Source: JANRIG01 sp033765235
Lineage (GTDB): Bacteria; Bacteroidota; Bacteroidia; Cytophagales; UBA9547
NCBI GenBank assembly: GCA_033765235.1
Contig: JANRIG010000001.1
Span: 1-47,922 of the forward strand
Reading direction: 5' to 3'
DNA length: 47,922 nucleotides
Translations under genes and position numbers: made by a program
In this document: piece by piece, positions 17,739 through 25,390 of the stretch
Layout: each line of letters begins with the position of its first letter
Numbering within the stretch: the stretch's first letter is position 1
The notes under the pieces: generated by a model
Told to the model about the DNA's origin: nothing
What the model saw: only the letters and a program-made list of their open reading frames with translations
Database searches by the model: none

Positions 17739-20246
17739 CTAAAACCCACCCATGTCTTGGGGTGCTCCCTCGCCTCCACCATCTCGGCGGCGCTGCTGCC
17801 TCCTAAAGGCCATATCTTCTTTGCCAAATTTGTAACTTAGTGTGAAGTTGAGCACTCTTGATTCACGTTTGCGCATCATGGTGCCATTAAAGTTACTTCC
17901 TATCATCTCTACCTGAAACTGGCGTGTGTCAAATACATCACTCAGGTTGAGTGTGGCAGATAACTTATTGCGTACCAAATCACGTTTTACACCTATATCC
18001 ATAGAAGGTATTGCTTGCACTTTGCCTTGCGGCATTATGAAAGGTCCATTGTAGTTGAATGATATTTGTATCTCAGTATTTACTATTTTTAGATTTGTCA
18101 TGATACGACCAAACCATGATACATTACCATTCAGATAAGTATCATTTTGCCCAAATAGCTCATTTACAAATACATTGAGGTTAGGCATCACACTCCACCA
18201 CTTGTATATCTCATGGCGGGTGGTGAGCTCCAAGCCCGATGTCCATCCATAGCCCAAGTTAATAAATGATGTCACAGCTACCCCTGTAGTATCCACCGTG
18301 CGAAAGCGCTGCATTTGGTTATTGTTTTTGCGGTAATAAGTATTAGCAGTAAATGTATGTTTGGAAGTCTCTTTGGTGAGCGAGAGCTCATAGCTGTCCA
18401 CATATTCAGGATTTATACTTGGGTTTCCTTTTCTTATATTGTAAGGGTCTGAATATACTACTACAGGATTAAGCTGCTCACCTCCGGGCCTATTGATGCG
18501 GCGGGTATAGTTGAGCATAACTTCAAAATCATATTTTAACTTTTTTGACAAAAATATAGAGGGGAATAAGTTGAAATAATCTCTGCTGAATTTTTCATTT
18601 GTTTTCACCTGCGTCATATCAATATAAGTATGCTCACCTCTAAGACCGGCTTGCACACCTATGCTTCCTATTTTTTTGCTCGCTTGAATGTATGCTCCCA
18701 ATACATTGTCGCTAAATATGAATTGATTAGATAAATTGGTATTGGCTACTATACTTGAGGTAATTATGTTCATACTGTCGGCCGCCAATTTATTATCCAA
18801 GTTTCGATTAGTGTTTTTTATTCCTGTTTCTATTTTTATGATGTCTTTCACAGGCATTATATAATCTACTTGTGAAGTTATCACACGGTTAATATTGAAT
18901 GAATTATTGTTTTGTGTTGAAAATGAGGGGTATAATAGTGTTCGTATATTATCAGTACGAGTAGATATAAATCTGCTGGAGTCTTTACCGTCTGATAGAG
19001 AAATAGAGGTCAAGGCTGTGAGTTCCTGACCGGGATTGGCAAAAGTTTTTTTATAATTTAAGCCTATATCTGTGTTTATGCCTTGCCCGCGCTGGTTCAA
19101 GTGGCGGTTGTATTCATTGAAAAATACCAAATTGCGGTCTGCAAATTTATAATGAATATCTTCAGGGTGTGTGTTTTGTGAAAAATTGAGCATGGCGTTT
19201 ACACCTATCACATTTCTTGTGTTTATGTTATAATCATAGGCCGATGACAAGCTGTGATTTTGATTGTACCGCTCGCTGGTATTATCATTATCAGTGATTT
19301 TAAGGTTAGTACCTGTATTGGTGCGGTAGTTGATACCTCTACCCCAGTTTTGCTGATAGCGTGTGGCATAGCCAAAGTTGAATACAGATTTGGGTGAGCG
19401 TATGCTTACGTTAGCAGAAGCATTGTACTTGTTTCGCGTGCCTATGCCCACAGTCATGCCTCCGTTTAGTCCTATTTTGTTACTTTTTTTTAATATAATA
19501 TTGATGATGCCTGCTTGTCCTTCGGAGTCAAATTTGGAGGAGGGATTGGTAATGATTTCTATTTTATCAATAATAGAAGCAGGTATCTGGTTGAGTATGT
19601 CTTGTTTACTGCTGCCTGTAAGGTTTGATTGCCTACCGTTTATCCATATTTGTACGCTGCTGCTTCCGCGCAGGTTCAGGTTGCCATCCATATCAAAGGT
19701 GACTGATGGCACTTGGTTCATCACGTCTGCAGCAGTGCCTCCGGTAGCCATGATGTTTTTTTCTACGTTGAATATTTTTTTGTCAATGGCCATCTCCATC
19801 ACTTTCCTTTCACCTGTCACTTCTACCTCATTGAGTGCGGTTTTGGTTTCGCCAAGTTTTATCTTGCCCATATGAGTATTGGGGTTTTTGAACGACACCA
19901 TCACACTATCCAAGATTTTGGTATTATAACCCAAAAATGTGATTTTCATGGTATATCTGCCCGGCTTTAACTGCTCTATTTTGAAATGTCCTTTTTCATC
20001 AGTGAGCACACCCGCCATCAGAGTACTATCACGCTTGTGTACTACTGATACTGTGGCATACTCTACAGGCTTGTCTGTAGCTGCATCTGTCACCGTGCCG
20101 GATATAGCACCTATAGCAGGCACATTATTTATATCAAAATTTTGTGCAAAACTATATGTGGATAAGGTGAGGCTGATAATGAGTAATATTGCAATGCGAT
20201 ATATCAACTTATAAAACTGGTAAATTTCGGCAATTTTGGGTAACAA
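17739..20246 (-). CDS. Outer-membrane beta-barrel receptor with carboxypeptidase-regulatory and TonB plug domains
   Basis: 835 residues in order: signal peptide ending S-F-A-Q; a CarboxypepD-regulatory-like domain at about 45-130 (I-S-G-T-V-T-D-A-A-T-D-K-P); a TonB-type plug at about 165-270 (V-M-N-Q-V-P-S-V, I-W-I-N-G-R-Q); and a large beta-barrel of the Bacteroidota OMP family. The last barrel strand is followed by an Arg/Gly-rich tail of about 27 residues. It should be an outer-membrane transporter or receptor; the ligand is unknown and no SusD partner is adjacent. The TTG at 20246 is the longest start. A second TTG at 20207 would give a more typical signal peptide and remove the overlap with the divergent peptidase gene. 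Confidence 0.88.
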   Translation of the reverse strand: MLPKIAEIYQFYKLIYRIAILLIISLTLSTYSFAQNFDINNVPAIGAISGTVTDAATDKPVEYATVSVVHKRDSTLMAGVLTDEKGHFKIEQLKPGRYTMKITFLGYNTKILDSVMVSFKNPNTHMGKIKLGETKTALNEVEVTGERKVMEMAIDKKIFNVEKNIMATGGTAADVMNQVPSVTFDMDGNLNLRGSSSVQIWINGRQSNLTGSSKQDILNQIPASIIDKIEIITNPSSKFDSEGQAGIINIILKKSNKIGLNGGMTVGIGTRNKYNASANVSIRSPKSVFNFGYATRYQQNWGRGINYRTNTGTNLKITDNDNTSERYNQNHSLSSAYDYNINTRNVIGVNAMLNFSQNTHPEDIHYKFADRNLVFFNEYNRHLNQRGQGINTDIGLNYKKTFANPGQELTALTSISLSDGKDSSRFISTRTDNIRTLLYPSFSTQNNNSFNINRVITSQVDYIMPVKDIIKIETGIKNTNRNLDNKLAADSMNIITSSIVANTNLSNQFIFSDNVLGAYIQASKKIGSIGVQAGLRGEHTYIDMTQVKTNEKFSRDYFNLFPSIFLSKKLKYDFEVMLNYTRRINRPGGEQLNPVVVYSDPYNIRKGNPSINPEYVDSYELSLTKETSKHTFTANTYYRKNNNQMQRFRTVDTTGVAVTSFINLGYGWTSGLELTTRHEIYKWWSVMPNLNVFVNELFGQNDTYLNGNVSWFGRIMTNLKIVNTEIQISFNYNGPFIMPQGKVQAIPSMDIGVKRDLVRNKLSATLNLSDVFDTRQFQVEMIGSNFNGTMMRKRESRVLNFTLSYKFGKEDMAFRRQQRRRDGGGEGAPQDMGGF

Positions 20247-20763
20247 TTATTTTGCAAAGCAACGCATTTTTATTATAAAATATTGTATAATATCATGCAA
20301 TATTATTGTTATTTTAACTATTCCCCATTGTAGAAGCAGTAAATCCACCTCAAATACTACAATTTATAAAAAATTTGATAAACACACATTAATAACAGAA
20401 GCTAAAAAACAGATAGGCAAAAAATATAAAATTGGAGGTTGTAGTCCCAACACAGGGTTTGACTGCTCAGGCTTCACCAAGTATGTGTATGAGCAGTTTG
20501 GCGTACATTTGCCAAAGACTGCAGCCAACCAATATGACGAAGGCAGAGCCATCAGCACCATGAATGCAGACAAAGGTGACCTTATATTTTTCAAAGGCAG
20601 TGATAAAAATGGGCGAGAGGTAGGGCATGTAGGCATTGTAGTTCAACGCCATGGAAGTGCCATCTCATTCATCCATGCCAGTACCAGCAAAGGCATCATG
20701 ATAAGCTCATTGGACGAGAAATATTTTAAAGAAAGATTTATAAAGATTAAAAGAATAAAGTAA
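20236..20763 (+). CDS. NlpC/P60-family (C40) cell-wall peptidase
   Basis: 175 residues. The C-terminal ~120 residues are an NlpC/P60 domain with catalytic C77 in F-D-C-S-G-F, H131 in G-H-V-G-I and a third polar position at H147 in F-I-H-A-S. Members cut D-glutamyl-mDAP or related bonds in peptidoglycan. The first ~32 residues form a hydrophobic signal segment with Cys32, a poor lipobox (I-P-H-C), so export is likely but lipidation is doubtful. The only start between the upstream in-frame stop at 20221 and the domain is TTG at 20236. It is divergent from the barrel receptor and the two annotated 5' ends overlap by 11 nt. Confidence 0.87.
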   Translation: MGNNYFAKQRIFIIKYCIISCNIIVILTIPHCRSSKSTSNTTIYKKFDKHTLITEAKKQIGKKYKIGGCSPNTGFDCSGFTKYVYEQFGVHLPKTAANQYDEGRAISTMNADKGDLIFFKGSDKNGREVGHVGIVVQRHGSAISFIHASTSKGIMISSLDEKYFKERFIKIKRIK

Positions 20764-20847
20764 GTTATAACATTTTAAATTAATAATTTGAGATTTAAAA
20801 TTTGGTAAGATACAGTGAAACAATTTATGATAAATAAGACCATTTTT

Positions 20848-20855
20848 TAGATTTG
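20848..20855 (+). promoter_or_regulatory. Bacteroidota -7 element for the PcrA/UvrD helicase gene
   Basis: TAGATTTG matches TAnnTTTG exactly and ends 5 nt before the ATG at 20861, predicting an essentially leaderless mRNA. No -33 TTG is found at the expected spacing. Confidence 0.5.
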
Positions 20856-20860
20856 CAATT

Positions 20861-23140
20861 ATGTTAGAAAATAAGCAAAAGAATATACTGGCAGGTCTCA
20901 ATGAGCCTCAGCGCGAAGCAGTAGAGACCACCGAAGGTCCACTCATGATCATAGCAGGAGCCGGCTCAGGCAAAACACGTGTGCTCACCTACCGCATAGC
21001 ATATCTTCTGTTACAAGGTGCAGATGCATTCAATATACTCTCACTCACATTTACCAACAAGGCTGCCAAAGAAATGAAAGAACGTATAGAAAAAGTGGTA
21101 GGCAGCGAAGCCAAAAATCTTTGGATGGGTACATTTCACTCGGTTTTTTGCCGCATACTACGTGCCGAAGCTGACAAACTGGGCTACCCAAACAACTTTA
21201 CAGTGTACGACACCGAAGACTCCAAATCTCTACTGCGCACCATTATATCTGAAATGGGATTAGACGACAAGATATACAAAGTATCGTCTGTACTATCACG
21301 CATATCCAATGCCAAAAACAGGCTCATTTCTGCACAAGAATATAAAAATAATGAAACTTTGGTAAGCGATGACGAGCTGGCACACAGACCCAAAATGTGC
21401 GAAATATACCACAAATATGTATCGCGGTGCTTCAAAGCAGGTGCCATGGATTTTGACGATTTGCTGTTTAATACCTACAAACTGTTTTACACCCAACCTG
21501 ATGTGCTGCTCAAATATCAGCACCGCTTCAAGTACATCATGGTAGATGAGTATCAAGATACTAACTACTCGCAATACCTCATAGTGCGATTGCTCTCTGA
21601 GGTACACCTGAATATAGCGGTAGTGGGCGACGATGCCCAAAGCATATACGCCTTTAGAGGTGCGGACATTACCAATATACTCAACTTTGAAAAAGACTAC
21701 CCTGACCTTAAAGTAGTGAAACTGGAACAAAACTACCGAAGCACACAAAATATAGTATTGGCTGCCAACTCTCTTATCAATCACAATAAGGCACAGCTCC
21801 GCAAAGATGTATGGACACAAAACGAAGAGGGCAACCTGATAGAGCTCATCAAAGCATCGTCTGACAATGAGGAGGGGCGCATAATAGCTACAAGTATATT
21901 TGAAGATAAAAATCATAACGGGCTGCGCAACAAAGACTTTGCAGTACTATACCGCACAAATGCCCAGTCAAGGTCGTTTGAAGAGGCACTTCGCAGGCTC
22001 AATATTCCGTATAAAGTGATAGGTGGCATGTCTTTTTACCAACGCAAAGAGGTAAAAGATATGATTGCCTACCTTAGGTTTGCCATTAACCACAACGATG
22101 AAGAAGCCTTTAAAAGAATAATAAACTACCCCAAGCGTGGCATAGGCGACACTACAGTGACCAAAATAATGGTGATGGCGGAGGAAAACACCGTGCCTAT
22201 ATGGCAAGTGCTCGAAAACATTCATCGCTTCATGCCCGGCAGTCGCACGGCTGATACTATCATGGCATTTACAGAATTAATCAAAGGTTTTGAAATGCAC
22301 GTACGCAACAAAGATGCCTACGAAGCAGCCAATCAAATAGCCAAAGAAAGTACCTTACTCAAAGAACTGTATGAAGACAAAACTGTGGAAGGTCTTGCTC
22401 GCTATGAAAACTTGCAAGCCCTGCTCAATGCTATTAAAGAATATACCCAAGACCCTGATAGAGAAGACAAATCTATAGGAGCATTTTTGCAAGACATAGC
22501 ACTGCTTACTTCTGCCGACAGTGAAGATGAAAACAACACAGACTATGTAACGCTCATGACCATACACATGGCCAAAGGTTTGGAGTTTAAGCATGTGTAT
22601 ATATCAGGCCTCGAAGAAGACCTCTTCCCCTCGCAGATGATGCTTGAGAGCCGTGCAGACTTAGAAGAAGAACGTAGGCTATTTTATGTAGCCATTACCA
22701 GAGCCGAAAAAAAACTTACACTATCATACTGTGTGACAAGATACAAATACGGAAAACTTTTTCATTGCGAGCCCAGCAGATTTATATCTGAGATAAATCC
22801 TAAATACATAAAACCACCCAAGCGTACTGCTCAAGATATGATGAGCGATGATTTTTTTACGGCTACCCACAAACTGGGCGGTGCCAAAACTTTTGGAGGC
22901 TCCAATCTAAAACCTGCACCACCCAAAAGTGCCGAACATACACCTTCGCCCGATTTCAAACCTACAGATACCACTACCTTGACAAAAGGGATGAGGGTAG
23001 AGCACCCAAAGTTTGGCTTTGGTGAGGTAGTGTTGGTAGATGTATCCGGCAATGAGCGCAAAGCAAAAATAAACTTTGATACCGTGGGCGAAAAAACACT
23101 ACTGCTCAGTTTTGCCAAATTGATGATAATGAATAATTAA
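20861..23140 (+). CDS. pcrA: UvrD/PcrA-type ATP-dependent DNA helicase
   Basis: 759 residues, typical for PcrA. Superfamily 1A motifs are complete: Q-motif L-N-E-P-Q-R-E-A at 13-20, Walker A G-A-G-S-G-K-T-R (K38), Walker B V-D-E-Y-Q-D-T-N, motif III G-D-D-A-Q-S-I-Y-A-F-R-G-A, E-Q-N-Y-R-S, T-I-H-M-A-K-G-L-E-F, and motif VI E-E-E-R-R-L-F-Y-V-A-I-T-R-A. The C-terminal ~50 residues (R-V-E-H-P-K-F-G-F-G) are the Tudor-like RNA-polymerase-interacting domain of PcrA. It unwinds DNA 3'-5' in nucleotide excision repair and transcription-replication conflict. No neighbours share its function. Confidence 0.95.
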   Translation: MLENKQKNILAGLNEPQREAVETTEGPLMIIAGAGSGKTRVLTYRIAYLLLQGADAFNILSLTFTNKAAKEMKERIEKVVGSEAKNLWMGTFHSVFCRILRAEADKLGYPNNFTVYDTEDSKSLLRTIISEMGLDDKIYKVSSVLSRISNAKNRLISAQEYKNNETLVSDDELAHRPKMCEIYHKYVSRCFKAGAMDFDDLLFNTYKLFYTQPDVLLKYQHRFKYIMVDEYQDTNYSQYLIVRLLSEVHLNIAVVGDDAQSIYAFRGADITNILNFEKDYPDLKVVKLEQNYRSTQNIVLAANSLINHNKAQLRKDVWTQNEEGNLIELIKASSDNEEGRIIATSIFEDKNHNGLRNKDFAVLYRTNAQSRSFEEALRRLNIPYKVIGGMSFYQRKEVKDMIAYLRFAINHNDEEAFKRIINYPKRGIGDTTVTKIMVMAEENTVPIWQVLENIHRFMPGSRTADTIMAFTELIKGFEMHVRNKDAYEAANQIAKESTLLKELYEDKTVEGLARYENLQALLNAIKEYTQDPDREDKSIGAFLQDIALLTSADSEDENNTDYVTLMTIHMAKGLEFKHVYISGLEEDLFPSQMMLESRADLEEERRLFYVAITRAEKKLTLSYCVTRYKYGKLFHCEPSRFISEINPKYIKPPKRTAQDMMSDDFFTATHKLGGAKTFGGSNLKPAPPKSAEHTPSPDFKPTDTTTLTKGMRVEHPKFGFGEVVLVDVSGNERKAKINFDTVGEKTLLLSFAKLMIMNN

Positions 23141-23329
23141 AACCAAATTACTCAATAGGGTTATAGTACATAAAAAATCTTTCATTCATCAGTAGTTTGA
23201 TATACCCTTTCTAAAATTGTTTACAAATAGTACTTATTATTTGCCGACCAAAATTACACATAGATATGTAGAGTTTGTGTGAGCTCTGCAAGCAATTATT
23301 AAAGGTTTTGTTATACTGATAATGATTAT

Positions 23330-23854
23330 TTATTTGGCAACCTGTGCCTTTACAGTAAGTGTTTTATATGATATGTCGCTATGCATATCTGCGGGCTGTT
23401 CTTTTATAATTTTTTCAATAATACCCTCCTTGTTTATTACAAATGTCACGCGTGACACTATGTATCCCAAAAGGCTGGTTTCTACACCAAACAAATCTGC
23501 CACATCGTTTTTGGAGTCTGATAAAAGTGAATATTGAAGTTTGTGTTTATCTGAAAATTTTTTGTGCGACATAATACTTCCCGGATTTATTCCTACCACT
23601 ACTGTTCCTATTTTTTGATAATCTTCATATTTGTCTCTAAATGAGCATACTTCTTTAGTACAACCCGGTGAGTCATCGCGCGGATAAAAAAACAACACTA
23701 CAGGGTGCTTTCCAATATGTCTACTTGCATCAAATACTTGATTATTTTGGTCAAATAATGTAAAAAATGGTGCCTTGTCCCCCTCTTGCAATTGTGCATT
23801 TGTATCTGTAATATATATAAAAAATGAAATAAATAATAATACTAAACGCATCAT
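23330..23854 (-). CDS. Exported peroxiredoxin, Bcp/PrxQ type
   Basis: 174 residues from the first of two adjacent ATGs (23854 or 23851). Both directly precede a signal peptide (R-L-V-L-L-F-I-S-F-F to T-N-A-Q), whereas the longer frame to 23881 adds a polar leader. The thioredoxin-fold domain has D-D-S-P-G-C-T-K-E-V-C: peroxidatic and resolving cysteines five apart, the atypical 2-Cys PrxQ arrangement. It should reduce peroxides in the periplasm, needing a thiol reductant there. Standard Bcp proteins are cytoplasmic, so the leader is notable. The 190-nt stretch separating it from the helicase gene holds nothing I can identify. Confidence 0.88.
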   Translation of the reverse strand: MMRLVLLFISFFIYITDTNAQLQEGDKAPFFTLFDQNNQVFDASRHIGKHPVVLFFYPRDDSPGCTKEVCSFRDKYEDYQKIGTVVVGINPGSIMSHKKFSDKHKLQYSLLSDSKNDVADLFGVETSLLGYIVSRVTFVINKEGIIEKIIKEQPADMHSDISYKTLTVKAQVAK

Positions 23855-23935
23855 AATTATGGAATTATTAATATTATACACGCAAAACCAAGATTTAGTT
23901 ATAAAAAATAATTTTTATAATTAGCTAAAAGGCAT

Positions 23936-23943
23936 TAATTTTG
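23936..23943 (+). promoter_or_regulatory. Bacteroidota -7 element for tRNA-His
   Basis: TAATTTTG matches TAnnTTTG exactly, 29 nt upstream of the mature tRNA 5' end. The -33 TTG is not evident. Confidence 0.5.
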
Positions 23944-23972
23944 CAGTCCATTTTTTGAGTACAAATAAATAT

Positions 23973-24050
23973 GGAGATTGTAGCTCAGTTGGTTAGAGCG
24001 TTGGTTTGTGGCACCAAAGGTCGTGGGTTCGAATCCCATCATTCTCCCCA
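23973..24050 (+). tRNA. tRNA-His (anticodon GTG)
   Basis: A complete cloverleaf: extra 5' G(-1) opposite C73 at 23973, D arm GCTC...GAGC, anticodon stem TTGGT/ACCAA with loop TTGTGGC (anticodon 24008-24010), and T arm GTGGG-TTCGAAT-CCCAT. The CCA is encoded (24048-24050). The G(-1):C73 pair is the identity element for histidyl-tRNA synthetase. One acceptor position (5:68) is a T-T mismatch by my alignment. An eight-T run follows at 24051-24058, and coaBC starts 27 nt after the tRNA. Confidence 0.95.
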
Positions 24051-24077
24051 TTTTTTTTACAATTAATAAAAATAAAT

Positions 24078-25292
24078 ATGACAAACATAGCCGGCAAAAA
24101 AATAGTATTGGGCATATGCGGAAGCATAGCAGCTTACAAATCGGCTATATTAGTAAGACTATTGGTGACACAGGGAGCTATGGTGAAGGTAGTAATGACA
24201 GACGGAGCACATGACTTTGTGACACCGCTCACATTGGCTACACTATCCAAAAACGATGTATATCACGCACATTTTGATAAAGCTACCGGACATTGGCACA
24301 ACCACATAGACATAGCCCACAGTGCAGACCTACTACTTATAGCACCTGCCACTGCAAATCAAATTTCTAAAATGGCACACGGATTGTGTGACAATCTGCT
24401 CACAGCCATATATTTATCAGCCAAATGTCCGGTATTTGCAGCCCCAGCCATGGATGCAGATATGTACGCTCACCCCACCACAGCTGCTAATTTGAATATC
24501 TTAATGCAAAATGGCATCAACCTCATACCCCCCACACACGGTGAGCTGGCAAGTGGCATCATTGGTGCAGGACGTATGCAAGAGCCTGAAACTATATTAG
24601 AGATAATTAATTCATTTTTTACCCCCACACACAATATATTAAAAGATAAAAAAATACTTATTACAGCAGGTGCCACTCGCGAAGCAATAGACCCCGTGAG
24701 GTATGTGAGCAACCACTCTACCGGCAAAATGGGCTATGCACTGGCAGAGCAATGTGTGAATGCAGGTGCAAAAGTGACATTAGTAAGCGGTCATGTGAAT
24801 ATACCTGCGCCTGCAGGAGTAGCTATATTGACAGTAAGTGGTGCCATAGAGATGTTGCATACATGTGAAAAATATTTTCAGGATATTGATATAGCCATAT
24901 TTGCTGCAGCTGTATCAGACTTCAGACCTATAAATGTTGCCAAAGAAAAAATAAAAAAAACAGGTTCGGAATTGAATTTAATACTCACACCAAACCCTGA
25001 CATTGCTGCTACATTCGGTAAAATAAAAAAAGACAGCCAACTATCTGTGGGTTTTGCTCTTGAAACCATAGACGAAGAAACTAATGCAAAGAAAAAATTG
25101 AAAGAAAAAAATTTTGATATCATTGTGTTAAACTCTATGAAAGATGAAAATGCCACATTTGGATATGATACCAATAAAGTAACCATATATCACAAAAATG
25201 GCAATGCTGTTTTTTACCAATTAAAATATAAAACAGACGTAGCCAAAGACATATTATCAGAGATTGAAAAAAAATTGAATAATAAAATTTAA
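24078..25292 (+). CDS. coaBC: Bifunctional phosphopantothenoylcysteine decarboxylase / phosphopantothenate-cysteine ligase
   Basis: 404 residues from the ATG at 24078; a longer frame would start inside the tRNA gene and is discarded. The N-terminal FMN-dependent CoaC half has G-S-I-A-A-Y-K, H76 in H-I-D-I-A, P-A-M-D-A-D-M and G-A-G-R-M. The C-terminal CoaB half starts near residue 195 with T-A-G-A-T-R-E-A-I-D-P-V-R-Y and S-N-H-S-T-G-K-M-G. It carries out two steps of coenzyme A synthesis in the cytoplasm. Compared with the E. coli enzyme, the P-A-M-N asparagine is Asp126 here and the active-site cysteine position is Ser159 (L-A-S-G). No separate promoter is visible after the tRNA. Confidence 0.95.
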   Translation: MTNIAGKKIVLGICGSIAAYKSAILVRLLVTQGAMVKVVMTDGAHDFVTPLTLATLSKNDVYHAHFDKATGHWHNHIDIAHSADLLLIAPATANQISKMAHGLCDNLLTAIYLSAKCPVFAAPAMDADMYAHPTTAANLNILMQNGINLIPPTHGELASGIIGAGRMQEPETILEIINSFFTPTHNILKDKKILITAGATREAIDPVRYVSNHSTGKMGYALAEQCVNAGAKVTLVSGHVNIPAPAGVAILTVSGAIEMLHTCEKYFQDIDIAIFAAAVSDFRPINVAKEKIKKTGSELNLILTPNPDIAATFGKIKKDSQLSVGFALETIDEETNAKKKLKEKNFDIIVLNSMKDENATFGYDTNKVTIYHKNGNAVFYQLKYKTDVAKDILSEIEKKLNNKI

Positions 25293-25307
25293 ATTTTTAA
25301 AGAATAT

Positions 25308-25338
25308 TTTGCAATAAACACCGAATAAAATACATTTG
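25308..25338 (+). promoter_or_regulatory. Bacteroidota promoter (-33 and -7) for the Thr-rich lipoprotein
   Basis: TTTG (25308-25311), a 19-nt spacer and TACATTTG (25331-25338) are an exact match to TTG-N19-21-TAnnTTTG. Transcription starting near 25345 supports the ATG at 25391 rather than the one at 25346, which would be leaderless. Confidence 0.65.
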
Positions 25339-25390
25339 TAACTTAATGTATATGATTAACAAGATTTACCTACAGCTCTTTTTCAAAAAT

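Noticed and set aside
19378..19875. 165-codon open frame on the plus strand inside the barrel-receptor gene
   Set aside because: It is antisense to a well-supported domain region and shows no recognisable protein pattern or promoter.
21296..21916. 206-codon open frame on the minus strand inside the helicase gene
   Set aside because: It is a shadow of the conserved helicase motifs; the composition is Tyr/Val/Ile-rich without domain signs.
24051..24058. Eight-T run after tRNA-His as a full terminator
   Set aside because: No separate hairpin precedes it other than the tRNA fold, so efficient termination is not supported.
24006..24077. Longer coaBC start
   Set aside because: It begins inside the tRNA-His gene; the family N-terminus fits the ATG at 24078.
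25346..25390. Longer start for the Thr-rich lipoprotein
   Set aside because: It would be leaderless from the strong promoter and would push the lipoprotein signal peptide inwards; the ATG at 25391 gives a standard lipobox.
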